Source: an uncultured Flavobacteriales bacterium
Lineage (GTDB): Bacteria > Bacteroidota > Bacteroidia > Flavobacteriales_D > Parvicellaceae
Assembly: GCA_913030835.1 (NCBI GenBank)
Contig: CAJWDP010000033.1
Location: forward strand, 1 to 35,595
DNA: 35,595 bases
Direction of reading: 5' to 3'
Part shown: positions 7,579 to 16,300 of the stretch, piece by piece
Layout: every line of letters starts with the position of its first letter
Numbering within the stretch: position 1 is the stretch's first letter
The notes under the pieces: generated by a model
Database searches by the model: none
What the model saw: only the letters and a program-made list of their open reading frames with translations
Told to the model about the DNA's origin: nothing
Program-made: the position numbers and the translations under genes

Positions 7579-8765
7579 TCGTCGACTTGAATTACAAGAC
7601 CTTTTAGGTACTCGCTTTCGGGATGAAACAAATTGATCGGATGATCTGCAGGTTGATGGAGTTGGTGTAAGATTCTGATTTTCCGTTTTGCCACAATAGC
7701 AGCTGATGCAATTGTATTCCTAAACAGTTCTTTATCAATTACTTGGCTGCACGAAAAAGTAAATAGTATTCCACCTGATTTAATGTTTTCTATGGCTCTC
7801 GCATTCAACCTTTTGTATCCCTGAATGGCTTTGTGTTTTGCATCGCGATGTTTCGCAAATGCAGGAGGGTCCAAAACAATGACGTCATAATGCTGAGGAA
7901 GCTCTTTTATAAAATCCATAGCGTCTGCAGTAATGGAATTGTGTTTCTTGGCTAGCTCAGGGTAATGTGATACGTTTTTCTCGACAAGATCGATTGCTTT
8001 TTGAGAGCTGTCGAGGGAATCAACTTGTTTAGCTCCTGCGGCCAATGCATAGATCGAGAATCCACCGGAATAACAAAAGGTGTTTAGAACCACTTTGTTG
8101 TGTGAGTATTGAGCAATCAATTTTCTGTTTTCTCGTTGGTCAATGAAAAATCCAGTTTTTTGTCCTGTGATCCAGTTCACAAAGAAGTGATGACCATATT
8201 CCATGCCTTCCATCATCGCTGATTCTTCGCCAAAAAGGTAGCCATTTTGCACCTGTTGGGCGTACTCCTTTGGTAAGGTTTCTCGGCTTTTATTAAAGAT
8301 GGATTTAACGAGACCATCCGTGCACAATCGTAGTGCTTCACAAATGTTGTTTATCGATTTGTGCATTCCGATACTGTGGCATTGAACTACGGCTGTGCCG
8401 TTGTAGTAATCAACGATCAGACCGGGAAGGTGATCTCCTTCAGCATGGATAAGTCTGAATATATTTGTATCGCCGGAATGAACCAAACCAATATTTTTAC
8501 GGAGATTGAAAGCAGCAGAAATTCTATTGTTCCAGAAGGATTGATCTATTTCATCGGCATTGAAAGACAACATCCTTGCGGCTATAGAGCCATTCGAATA
8601 ATGCGCTTTCCCCAATACTCTATCTTTATTGTTTATCACTGTAACTATATCCCCATCTTGCAATCCCGGTGATATGGTTTTTATCGCTCCTGAGAAAATC
8701 CAGGGATGAAATCGAAGGACTGATTTTTCTTTTGTGGGCTTGAGCTTTATGCAGTGTTGTAACAT
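7575..8765 (-). CDS. rlmI: class I rRNA (cytosine-C5)-methyltransferase, RlmI-like
   Basis: The 396-residue protein has an N-terminal PUA-like domain (FHPWIFSGAI, residues about 19-28, and GDIVTVI), a middle EEHEA-like region, and a C-terminal Rossmann methyltransferase. The SAM-binding and catalytic blocks are LNTFCYSGGFSIYALAAGA, DVIVLDPPAFAK and the catalytic cysteine region TFSCSQ. In E. coli RlmI makes m5C1962 in 23S rRNA; the exact target here is by similarity only, and RlmK-type or other C5 specificity is possible. It is the first gene of the overlapping set with fmt and the cupin gene, so translation functions are grouped together. Confidence 0.85.
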   Translation of the reverse strand: MLQHCIKLKPTKEKSVLRFHPWIFSGAIKTISPGLQDGDIVTVINNKDRVLGKAHYSNGSIAARMLSFNADEIDQSFWNNRISAAFNLRKNIGLVHSGDTNIFRLIHAEGDHLPGLIVDYYNGTAVVQCHSIGMHKSINNICEALRLCTDGLVKSIFNKSRETLPKEYAQQVQNGYLFGEESAMMEGMEYGHHFFVNWITGQKTGFFIDQRENRKLIAQYSHNKVVLNTFCYSGGFSIYALAAGAKQVDSLDSSQKAIDLVEKNVSHYPELAKKHNSITADAMDFIKELPQHYDVIVLDPPAFAKHRDAKHKAIQGYKRLNARAIENIKSGGILFTFSCSQVIDKELFRNTIASAAIVAKRKIRILHQLHQPADHPINLFHPESEYLKGLVIQVDE

Positions 8766-8820
8766 GGATGCAATATTACTATATCATATCCACAATTGCA
8801 GTTTACAATCGAATCTTTCC

Positions 8821-8828
8821 TAAGTTTG
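8821..8828 (+). promoter_or_regulatory. candidate -7 element TAAGTTTG
   Basis: An exact TAnnTTTG lies just before the lipoprotein gene at 8833, with ATTG at 8795-8798. The 22-base spacing is longer than the usual 19, and the start would leave almost no leader, so this is a weak call. Confidence 0.3.
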
Positions 8829-8832
8829 AACT

Positions 8833-9381
8833 ATGAAAAAGATCATGTATTTAATGTTTTCTACTTTTTTGCTGATAAGCTGTGGAGCGCTAGAGGAGAA
8901 AACAAAAAACAAAGTTGCAATTGAACAATTACTGGAAGAATTCATTGCGTGCAAAGAAAGTAGTGATGATGACCGAAGGATGTGCAAACATTATACAGCC
9001 GAGGCAATTTGCAAATACAATGGTATTGAAGATTTTGAAAACAGTGATGGTACATATTTGGAGTATCACGATTTGTTCATTGCTATTACGGATAGTCCAA
9101 ATTGGAAATTTTTGGGAGAGGCCAGTGAACAAAGTGTACTTGATGATGCACAGGATCTTGCAAATAGAGGGTTTCCGGTGGTGTGCATAGATGCCCAGGA
9201 CAAGCACAAATTTGCAGTGTTGATCATCGAAGGTGAAGCTCAGAGTTCCAAGAAGTGGGGTCTCACGTGCCCGAATTCCGCAGCATTTTTTCCATCTAAG
9301 CGTCCTGAGCCGTATATCAACAAAACGTTGAATTACGCATTCAAGAAACCAAAAGGATTGGAGATATTTGTTCGGAAGTAA
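8833..9381 (+). CDS. lipoprotein, possibly with a papain-like/NlpC-type fold
   Basis: The 182-residue protein has a clear lipobox (LLISC, Cys17). The mature domain has the order seen in NlpC/CHAP-type papain-fold enzymes: a cysteine at the start of a helix followed by G-I-x-D-F (Cys51 to about 68), then NWKFLG, AQDLANRGFPVVC (about 105-118), a histidine (His125) at the start of the strand KFAVLIIEG, then KWGLTC and a C-terminal YINKTLNYAF with a basic end. In that reading Cys51 and His125 would be catalytic, and the protein could be a cell-wall or toxin-type amidase. This is inference from pattern order only; it could equally be an inactive relative. It stands alone, convergent with the next gene. 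Confidence 0.55.
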   Translation: MKKIMYLMFSTFLLISCGALEEKTKNKVAIEQLLEEFIACKESSDDDRRMCKHYTAEAICKYNGIEDFENSDGTYLEYHDLFIAITDSPNWKFLGEASEQSVLDDAQDLANRGFPVVCIDAQDKHKFAVLIIEGEAQSSKKWGLTCPNSAAFFPSKRPEPYINKTLNYAFKKPKGLEIFVRK

Positions 9382-9418
9382 AAAGCTGGCGAATTATTGA
9401 TTTCTTTTCCTAAGCGGA

Positions 9419-10261
9419 TTACTCGCCGTACTTTTTAAGTAGACTCTGCAACTTTTTCCTCGTTTTGTGATCACGTACAAGTTCGATATCTATACTGTTT
9501 AGAATTTGAACGATCCCTTTATTGTCACTGGGCTCAGATTGCTCTAGCTTCTCAATTTTTTCGAGCTTCAATAGAATCGAATTTTCATTTGTCTTCAATT
9601 TTCGTCTTCTAGCTTCATAAATCTTGTTGAAACGATCATTAAATACATCCTTATATCCGTATTGTAAGATAACGTCCATGGTTAATCGATTTGCTTCCTC
9701 CCATTTCTCTTTGGCCACCAGTTGATCAAATTGTTTTGTATAGCTAATGCTATCCGATAAAGTCCAATCGACAGTTGTAAAATTGAAAATACGGCTATCT
9801 TGAGGGGAATCAGAAATAGACGATGTGTCTGCAATTTCAACGGGTTGTTTCATTTTTGCTAATAAGGCCATCCACTCGATTTTTAAGTCTGGTTCCTTAT
9901 TCAGAATTTGTCTGGTCCGGGTCGCTATATAGCGGCTTGATGATTGCCCGGAAAGAGCGTAGTGGACAAGGGCCGCTCTGCTTGTAGAATGCAAATAAGC
10001 GCTATCTCCTTTGATGATGTGCTGGATTGCTCTGTCCGAAGCCTTGTTAAATAAAACTATGCTATCCAATGAAAATAACTTATTTGCTAATCTTAGGGTA
10101 TCGGGGGTATCTCGTTCCAATGCGATTGAATAATAATACCTTGCTTGCTCAAATTCTCCTTTCGATTCAAATTTGGTTGCCTGATGGAGAATGTGTTTTA
10201 TTTCTTGTCCATAGGAACAGCACACAGAAATAATGCTTGTTATTACGATTAATTTACGCAA
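9419..10261 (-). CDS. secreted TPR-like protein of unknown function
   Basis: The 280-residue product has a signal peptide ending near CCSYGQ (around residue 19), so it is probably in the periplasm or on the surface. Residues about 24-55 look like a tetratricopeptide repeat (KFESKGEFEQARYYYSIALE), and a second weaker one covers EKWEEANRLTMDVILQYG near residue 190. The C-terminal third is charged and helical. No catalytic motif is visible. Its start lies 13 bp inside the end of recQ, so it is read from the recQ transcript. Why a secreted TPR protein should be coupled to a helicase is unclear; it may be chance. Confidence 0.65.
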   Translation of the reverse strand: MRKLIVITSIISVCCSYGQEIKHILHQATKFESKGEFEQARYYYSIALERDTPDTLRLANKLFSLDSIVLFNKASDRAIQHIIKGDSAYLHSTSRAALVHYALSGQSSSRYIATRTRQILNKEPDLKIEWMALLAKMKQPVEIADTSSISDSPQDSRIFNFTTVDWTLSDSISYTKQFDQLVAKEKWEEANRLTMDVILQYGYKDVFNDRFNKIYEARRRKLKTNENSILLKLEKIEKLEQSEPSDNKGIVQILNSIDIELVRDHKTRKKLQSLLKKYGE

Positions 10262-12162
10262 AGTCGATCCAGTTTGTCTAATGAGATTTCTTTATTGTCT
10301 AGCAACCATTGTACCACATCGATGAGTCGGCCCTTGTCGTTTTCAGATACTTTTTTCTGAAGGTCTTCCAGAGCAATGGATTCAATTTCAAGAATTTTTT
10401 TCACTTGAATTCGAGTCTCATCGAAATTTTCACTGAGTTTAATTTTTGCATTGGATAGGCATAAGTCACATAGTTGACAAGCCGGTGTATTCAATTCTCC
10501 AAAATAGGCTAGGAGAATCTGACTTCGACATCCAAAATTCGCTTGAGCAAATTGAATCATTGAATTCATCTTGCTGAATGCTCTTTCTTTTCTATCACTG
10601 AGGTGTTCTTTATCAAATCGTAGATTTTTTGCATCCTCACGTGGCTTTATAAACGTGATTTGTGGTTTAGAGCTCCTTGGTTTGTAGGTGATTACTTCCG
10701 TTTGATTCAGATAATTCAGCTTAGCGAACACTTCGCTCAAGGATAGGTTTAAGGCATCTGCAATGAATTCCTCATTGACTTTAGCAAAATTCCCAATGAT
10801 TTCTCGATAACTTCTCAGAAGAACATGCAAAAGGTCTCTTTGCGATGGATTGTTCGCTATGTACTTCATCAATTGTTTATGTTGAACATTAACCTGCACT
10901 TCAGATGGTGATCGAACCCCTTCTGACAAAACGATGTGCTGGCCAAGTTCAAGTAACTTCAATACGTTGAATAGTACTGCAAGATTTTTTGAAACTTGAC
11001 TTGAAATTCTGTTCAGGTCAACCGGAAAAGTTTCTTCCTTTCCGGAGCCTACGGCCAATTGAAGCTGATTGCAAAGAGCTTGGTATATTTCTCGAATCAC
11101 CTCCATTTCAGGAAATGAATTTTCTATGCGGTTTTTTAGTGCAAGTATATCATTTGTAAAGATGAATGATACCGCTTCCGCATACTGCTCATCTCTTCCT
11201 GCCCGACCTGCTTCTTGAAAATAGGATTCGATCGTATCGGCTAAATCCAAATGGATCACAAAACGAACGTCGGGCTTATCTATGCCCATGCCAAATGCAT
11301 TGGTCGCACATATGATCCTAACCTTATTATTGATCCATGCATTTTGCTTTTCATTGCGTTCCTGATGCGATAGTCCGGCATGATAATAATCGGCAGATAT
11401 TTTGTTTTTATTCAGCAGATCTGATATTTGCTTCGTTTTTATTCTACTTCTCACATAAATTATCCCGCTTCCTGTTCGATTTGAGATGAACTCAATAAGC
11501 TCCTTTTGTTTGTTTTCGGTATTTACAATTCTATACGCCAAATTTTTTCTATTGAAACTTTTCCGAATAACGTTATTGGCTCTGAATAAAAGCTTTTCCT
11601 GAATGTCGTCTACAACGGGTTCGGTTGCTGTAGCCGTAAGTGCAATAACCGGCACTTCCAAACCTACTTTTTCTCTTAGCGACGCTATTTCCAGGTAGCT
11701 GGGTCTGAAGTCGTATCCCCACTGAGAGATGCAATGAGCTTCATCTACTGCAATCAAATCAACATTCATGCGCTCGAGTCGATCCGAGAACATTCTTGAT
11801 TTTATTCGTTCCGGAGACAGATAAAGAATCTTAACATTCCCATAAATGGCATTGTCCAAAATTCGATCGATCTGCGTATGATGCATTCCGGAAAAGATGG
11901 CCTCCGCTCGAATACCCTTTTTTTTCAGTCCCTCGACCTGATCTTTCATTAAGGCAATCAGAGGCGATATCACAAGGGTCAAGCCTTCCTTAAGTAGCGC
12001 GGGCACTTGAAAACAAATGGATTTACCTCCTCCTGTTGGCAGTAAGGCTAAAGTATCTTGATTATTCAACACGGATTCAACAATATCCTGCTGAACCGGA
12101 CGAAATTGGTCAAAGCCCCAGTATTTCTTAAGAATTTGTTTCGGCATCATCTTGCATTTCAA
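10249..12162 (-). CDS. recQ: ATP-dependent DNA helicase of the RecQ family
   Basis: RecQ enzymes unwind DNA 3' to 5' in recombination and fork repair. The 637-residue protein has the RecQ start (YWGFDQFRPVQQ, motif 0), Walker A LLPTGGGKS, the DEAH box with the aromatic loop (DEAHCISQWGYDFRPSYLEI), and motif VI QEAGRAGRDEQ. The zinc-binding cysteines of the RQC subdomain (GCRSQILLAYFGE, then CQLCDLC) follow, and a winged-helix-like part comes after them. I see no HRDC domain, so it is the short form found as a paralogue in many Bacteroidota. The start could also be the ATG at 12150 or 12147. It is divergent from ilvE. Confidence 0.93.
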   Translation of the reverse strand: MKCKMMPKQILKKYWGFDQFRPVQQDIVESVLNNQDTLALLPTGGGKSICFQVPALLKEGLTLVISPLIALMKDQVEGLKKKGIRAEAIFSGMHHTQIDRILDNAIYGNVKILYLSPERIKSRMFSDRLERMNVDLIAVDEAHCISQWGYDFRPSYLEIASLREKVGLEVPVIALTATATEPVVDDIQEKLLFRANNVIRKSFNRKNLAYRIVNTENKQKELIEFISNRTGSGIIYVRSRIKTKQISDLLNKNKISADYYHAGLSHQERNEKQNAWINNKVRIICATNAFGMGIDKPDVRFVIHLDLADTIESYFQEAGRAGRDEQYAEAVSFIFTNDILALKNRIENSFPEMEVIREIYQALCNQLQLAVGSGKEETFPVDLNRISSQVSKNLAVLFNVLKLLELGQHIVLSEGVRSPSEVQVNVQHKQLMKYIANNPSQRDLLHVLLRSYREIIGNFAKVNEEFIADALNLSLSEVFAKLNYLNQTEVITYKPRSSKPQITFIKPREDAKNLRFDKEHLSDRKERAFSKMNSMIQFAQANFGCRSQILLAYFGELNTPACQLCDLCLSNAKIKLSENFDETRIQVKKILEIESIALEDLQKKVSENDKGRLIDVVQWLLDNKEISLDKLDRLCVN

Positions 12163-12285
12163 TATCGTAAATCTCGGTAGAGTTTGCTCAAAATTCTGTA
12201 TATTATTGGTACATTATTTCAACATCTTTGGTTTGTGAGACTGTTATCTATTAGTTATCTTCACGCACCCAAAAATAAGTCTTGT

Positions 12286-13353
12286 ATGATTGCAGATACT
12301 TTGGATATCAATATTCAACAGGTTTCGAAGAGTAGGTTAGAGGAGGTAGATTTTCAAAACCTTCCTTTTGGAAGGGTTTTTTCCGATCATATGTTCGTAA
12401 TGAACTATGAAGGTGGTAAATGGGACCACGCAAGAATAGAAGGATTCAAGTCTTTGTCAATGTCGCCTGCTACTTCGGTATTGCATTACGGCCAGGCTAT
12501 TTTTGAAGGGTTGAAGGCGCACAAGTCAAAAGATGGAGAAGTTCTGTTATTTCGACCTCAAGATAATGCAAGAAGGCTCAATCAGTCAGCGATTCGAATG
12601 TGTATGCCGGAAATTCCTGAATCCTTGTTTATGGAGGCCCTGACCAAACTGATTGATGTTGATCGCGGTTGGGTTCCTGATTCGGCTGGCTCAGCCCTGT
12701 ACATTCGTCCGTTCATGATTGCTGTTGATGAGTACGTTGGAATTCGCCCGTCTGATAATTATACCTTCATCATTTTTACTTGTCCGGTGAATGCCTATTA
12801 CACTGAGCCGCTGCATGTAAAGATCGAAGAAAAGTACTCCAGAGCATCCTCTGGTGGGACAGGATACGCAAAGGCATCTGGAAATTATGCTGCTTCTTTG
12901 TATCCTGCTAAATTGGCTCAGGAGGAGGGATATCGTCAATTGATCTGGACGGATAGTTCAGAGCACAAATACATTGAAGAATCAGGGACGATGAACATTT
13001 GCTTTGTAATGGGCAATCGTTTAATTACGCCAAAATCGAGTGACACAATCCTGGCTGGGATCACAAAGGATAGTGTAACCACTATCGCTAGAGATTGGGG
13101 TATGGAAGTGGAAGATCGCAGAGTTTCAGTGGATGAGGTGGTTCAAGCATTAAAGGACGGTCAGATTAGTGAGGCGTTTGGTGCAGGAACTGCTGCCACA
13201 ATTGCTCAAATTGAGTCAATCACCTTCAGAGAGAATACGTATAATCTACCCGGAAAAGAAAACAGAACCTTTTCCAATAAATTATACGATTATCTGGATA
13301 ACCTGAAGCGGGGTGCATTAGATGATGCCCATAATTGGATCATAAAGGTCTGA
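12286..13353 (+). CDS. ilvE: branched-chain amino acid aminotransferase
   Basis: IlvE is the PLP enzyme of the last step in leucine, isoleucine and valine synthesis. The 355-residue product is of class IV (group II) type, with ATSVLHYGQAIFEGLKA near residues 57-73, the PLP lysine at residue 196 in TGYAKASGNYAAS, and EESGTMNICFV near 227. The open frame reaches a TTG at 12184, but the upstream residues are not of the family and the ATG at 12286 gives the expected length. It is preceded by a 123-bp gap to the divergent recQ start. The product is cytosolic. The call is secure. Confidence 0.95.
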   Translation: MIADTLDINIQQVSKSRLEEVDFQNLPFGRVFSDHMFVMNYEGGKWDHARIEGFKSLSMSPATSVLHYGQAIFEGLKAHKSKDGEVLLFRPQDNARRLNQSAIRMCMPEIPESLFMEALTKLIDVDRGWVPDSAGSALYIRPFMIAVDEYVGIRPSDNYTFIIFTCPVNAYYTEPLHVKIEEKYSRASSGGTGYAKASGNYAASLYPAKLAQEEGYRQLIWTDSSEHKYIEESGTMNICFVMGNRLITPKSSDTILAGITKDSVTTIARDWGMEVEDRRVSVDEVVQALKDGQISEAFGAGTAATIAQIESITFRENTYNLPGKENRTFSNKLYDYLDNLKRGALDDAHNWIIKV

Positions 13354-13420
13354 ATGTGATTTGTTTGTCACACTTTTATGGAAATGTACTTGAATTGCAC
13401 CTAAAGAATAAACTCTATCC

Positions 13421-14737
13421 TTGAAAATCTTTTCGGTAATTTTATTGTTCACTACATCCGTGCTCTGTGCACAAAACAAATTTATTGTCAAGGGTACTAT
13501 AGAAGATGAAAACGGGGAAACCATAAAAACCGGAGTTCGTATTTCCCAGGCCAGTAAGCCATCCAATACTGTTCTTTCAAAACGAAATGGAACGTACATT
13601 TTTCGTTACAACTACACTGGAAACAATGAAGATGGGTTGATCTTCCATTCCGCCTGGTTTCAGGATAAGACAGTCAGGATTACCAAAAAATTGATAAAAC
13701 GGGTGGTTAAAGACACACTTTACTTAAATGTTCGTCTTTCATATGTCATGTTGGAAGGACCTGTTATTGAACGGGATCAGGCACCTGAGGTGGTATTTGG
13801 TCACCCGCACAAAAGTGTTCAGGATTTTGAGTTGGATTCGGGCAGATTGGTCTTACTGCTGTTTGAAAAAAGTTTAAAACGAGGGGCTGAGGTAATTTTG
13901 GCAAAAGGAGACAGCGTAATTTCCAGGTGCAACGTGCCTGGCCAAGCGGAACGGTTGTTTAAAGATTATTTGGGTAGAATCTACGTCATTTGTGAGAAAG
14001 AAGTATTTCTGTGCACTTTCAAAGACAATTTGGGGACAATAAGTGAAGTGAATGCTGAGGAATTTTACAAACAAACATGGCGGGTTATTGATACGCTAGC
14101 AGGAAAGTATTATTTCTCAAATAAAATAGAGATTTATCCGGCGTATGAATATTTTTCCCAAAAACGAAAAGATACTGTCTCAAAACGACTTCATTATGTA
14201 GAAAATGAGCTGATCATGGATTTGTATAGAGCGGAATACAAGTACGTTGATGGTCAGGAGAAATTGTGGGCAGTTCGCAAGGAAATGGCTACGGGTATAG
14301 ATAAAGAAATTTGGATAGGCGCAAAATACTTTACGTGCAGTGTGTATTACAAGGTTCCCTATGCGCCATTATTTGTTAAAGAAGATACCGTGCTGGTTTT
14401 CGATCATTTTAAAGACTATTTATATAAATATGATCGGGAGGATCAAAAAGTTGATTCGGTAGCGATCTACTACCACAAATTAACGAAACCGGTTAAATGG
14501 AAGCAACCACTGGTTGCTGACGAAACGACAAGCCGGATATACGGTCTGTTTATGAGGGCAGGACATTTCCACATAAAAGAAATTTATACAAACACAGGGT
14601 TGACATCAAGAGCCTTTAAAGTATATTACAAATTTGTAGAAAAACTGAAGATAGATAAAGGCTACGCATACTACATTTATCGTCCATATGAATCGGCGCA
14701 GGAGCGTTATATTTACAGAGAGAAGATAGACCTTTAA
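13421..14737 (+). CDS. secreted protein with N-terminal carboxypeptidase-regulatory-like domain
   Basis: The 438-residue product begins at TTG (13421), which is supported because a signal peptide (MKIFSVILLFTTSVLCAQ) starts exactly there and no ATG is nearby. The mature N-terminus KFIVKGTIEDENGE, followed by a strand-rich block to about residue 100, looks like the carboxypeptidase-regulatory-like or SusC/D-plug fold often found in Bacteroidota envelope proteins. The remaining ~330 residues are strand-rich with many Tyr, Trp and charged residues, and I do not recognise them; a beta-propeller is possible. No sorting domain for T9SS is visible at the end. It lies 67 bp after ilvE and 15 bp before a GNAT gene. 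Confidence 0.7.
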   Translation: MKIFSVILLFTTSVLCAQNKFIVKGTIEDENGETIKTGVRISQASKPSNTVLSKRNGTYIFRYNYTGNNEDGLIFHSAWFQDKTVRITKKLIKRVVKDTLYLNVRLSYVMLEGPVIERDQAPEVVFGHPHKSVQDFELDSGRLVLLLFEKSLKRGAEVILAKGDSVISRCNVPGQAERLFKDYLGRIYVICEKEVFLCTFKDNLGTISEVNAEEFYKQTWRVIDTLAGKYYFSNKIEIYPAYEYFSQKRKDTVSKRLHYVENELIMDLYRAEYKYVDGQEKLWAVRKEMATGIDKEIWIGAKYFTCSVYYKVPYAPLFVKEDTVLVFDHFKDYLYKYDREDQKVDSVAIYYHKLTKPVKWKQPLVADETTSRIYGLFMRAGHFHIKEIYTNTGLTSRAFKVYYKFVEKLKIDKGYAYYIYRPYESAQERYIYREKIDL

Positions 14738-14752
14738 GGGAATTAGTTTATT

Positions 14753-15274
14753 ATGAACATACGCCTCGCGAAACGATCTGAAAAGCAAACCGTTATTGAA
14801 ATGGTGAATGACGTGTATTACACGTCGGAAAGGAAGTTTTGGTCTGAGGGGTATTACCGTATAGATGAAAATGACTTTGAGCGTTACATTGCAAATGACT
14901 GGCTTTTTGTTTGTGTTGACGCTGACGATTCTTTGGTGGGATGCGTTCTATTCAAGCAAGAATCTGAAGATACCACTTCATTTTCGATGTTGGTTTGTCA
15001 TCCGGATCATCGAAAAAAGGGAATCGGGAGAAAATTGGTTGATTTCGTCACAAGTAAGGCTATGGAAGGGGGTAACCAGTACATGCAGCTAGAAATATTA
15101 TCGCCAAAAGATTGGGTGCACGAAGAGAAGAAATTTTTGAAGGAGTGGTATGGCAAATTAGGTTATAAGCTAGTTCGAGAAGTCAATTTTAAGGATTACT
15201 ACCCTGATCACTCTATCTACATGAAATGCGAGCTGATCTTTTCCTTGTACAGAAAAAGCTTGTTGGGTCGTTGA
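14753..15274 (+). CDS. GNAT-family N-acetyltransferase
   Basis: The 173-residue protein shows a single GNAT domain. The acetyl-CoA pyrophosphate-binding motif is SMLVCHPDHRKKGIGRKLVDFV (about residues 81-102, the R/Q-x-x-G-x-G/A loop), preceded by the strand LVGCVLFKQ and followed by a typical C-terminal part with WYGKLGYK. The substrate cannot be told from the sequence. It lies 15 bp after the preceding secreted-protein gene, so the two may be co-transcribed although their products act in different places. A new promoter starts before the next gene. Confidence 0.85.
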   Translation: MNIRLAKRSEKQTVIEMVNDVYYTSERKFWSEGYYRIDENDFERYIANDWLFVCVDADDSLVGCVLFKQESEDTTSFSMLVCHPDHRKKGIGRKLVDFVTSKAMEGGNQYMQLEILSPKDWVHEEKKFLKEWYGKLGYKLVREVNFKDYYPDHSIYMKCELIFSLYRKSLLGR

Positions 15275-15306
15275 ATAAGACTGAATATCGTGTAATGCAA
15301 TAATAT

Positions 15307-15337
15307 ATTGCCTACTTTTTTGATTGTACTATATTTG
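15307..15337 (+). promoter_or_regulatory. primary-sigma promoter for the T9SS cargo gene (ATTG-N19-TATATTTG)
   Basis: ATTG at 15307-15310, exactly 19 bases, then TATATTTG at 15330-15337 matches the Bacteroidota consensus. The start would be near 15344, leaving a leader of about 16 nt. Confidence 0.7.
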
Positions 15338-15359
15338 ATAGAACTTAAAAATCTCTAAC

Positions 15360-16226
15360 ATGAAAAAAATTCTACTCATTGCTATTGTATCAGTGTTTCT
15401 AAGTCAAGGATTTTCTCAAGTAGGTGTGAACCTCGATTTGGAGGCATGGACTACTTCGGGCACCTATGATGAGCCTGATGGCTGGCAGACACTAAATGGG
15501 CTATCTTTATTTGGAGTGCCTATCACAGTGACGAAAAATACAACATCTCCTGCGGGTGGTGCAGCTTCTGCTGATTTGACCACTAGTTTATGTACTGCTT
15601 GTCCTGGTTTCGGTTTGGACACGAATTTATTTGGTTTGATTGCTCAGGAAATTCCTGTGACAGAATTGGCGACAACGATGGATTTCGATTGGAAATACAC
15701 TCCTGTCGGATCGGATTCTGCTGCAGTTTTTGCTGAGTTTACTCACTACGATACAGGAATTGGTGATCGGGTTACGGATGCGGTTGGATTTGCTATTTTG
15801 GGAGCAAACAGCACTTGGATGATGGAAACCGTTGCATTTTTCCCTTTAACGACAGATGTTCCGGATACGCTTACTATTTATGCTACTTCGAGCAGTGGAG
15901 GTCTATTTGGATCTCCTGTTGCTGAAATTGGCTCGGTTCTGTCTGTAGACAACTTTAGGGTAAATTTCCCAACGACCTCACTTGAAGAAGAGTATGCCTT
16001 GGGTGCTAATGTGTTTACCAGAGAAGGAAATCTCGTTGTTACTCTTGAGGAACCAACCAATGCGACTATTTCAGTTGTTGATATGACCGGAAAGACGGTG
16101 GTGAGACATTCCTTTAACGGAGACAGAGATATTCTGGACACCAGAAGCGTTTCATCCGGAGTATATGTCGTTAATGTGCAATCGAATAACGGATATGCTG
16201 TTACTAAGAAAATATTCATCAGATAA
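15360..16226 (+). CDS. secreted protein with type IX secretion sorting domain
   Basis: The 288-residue product has a Sec signal peptide (about residues 1-20, ending GFSQ), a middle beta-rich domain (about 21-205) and a C-terminal type A sorting domain of about 75 residues. That last domain shows the three-strand pattern of the family: ATISVVDMTGKTVVRH, a turn, then SGVYVVNVQSNNG and the basic end KKIFIR. Such proteins cross the outer membrane through the type IX system and are usually linked to the surface lipopolysaccharide. The middle domain has the opening NLDLEAWTT-x-PDGW that is common in carbohydrate-binding or PCMD-like domains, but the ligand is not known. It has its own promoter and a strong terminator. 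Confidence 0.85.
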   Translation: MKKILLIAIVSVFLSQGFSQVGVNLDLEAWTTSGTYDEPDGWQTLNGLSLFGVPITVTKNTTSPAGGAASADLTTSLCTACPGFGLDTNLFGLIAQEIPVTELATTMDFDWKYTPVGSDSAAVFAEFTHYDTGIGDRVTDAVGFAILGANSTWMMETVAFFPLTTDVPDTLTIYATSSSGGLFGSPVAEIGSVLSVDNFRVNFPTTSLEEEYALGANVFTREGNLVVTLEEPTNATISVVDMTGKTVVRHSFNGDRDILDTRSVSSGVYVVNVQSNNGYAVTKKIFIR

Positions 16227-16245
16227 AATGAATTGCATTACAAAG

Positions 16246-16274
16246 AAGCCTTGCCTTGAAGCAGGGCTTTTTTT
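16246..16274 (+). terminator. rho-independent terminator of the T9SS cargo gene
   Basis: A 9-bp stem (16246-16254 with 16261-16269, one G-T pair) and a 6-base loop are followed by a run of T to 16274. It lies 20 bp past the stop. It also overlaps the upstream extension of the next open frame, which shows that the true start of that gene must lie further on. Confidence 0.85.
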
Positions 16275-16300
16275 GTGCCAGAAAATGTGTTGTTTGTAAC

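Noticed and set aside
12184-12285. N-terminal extension of ilvE from a TTG
   Set aside because: The extra residues look like untranslated leader rather than family sequence, and the ATG at 12286 gives normal length.
13355-13372. Short hairpin (TGTGA...TCACA) after ilvE as a terminator
   Set aside because: The stem is about 5 bp and the following T-run is short; readthrough into the next gene is just as likely.
16256-16300. Upstream extension of the gamma-glutamyltransferase frame to a TTG
   Set aside because: The extension lies across the terminator hairpin of the previous gene, and the signal segment begins at the ATG 16301.
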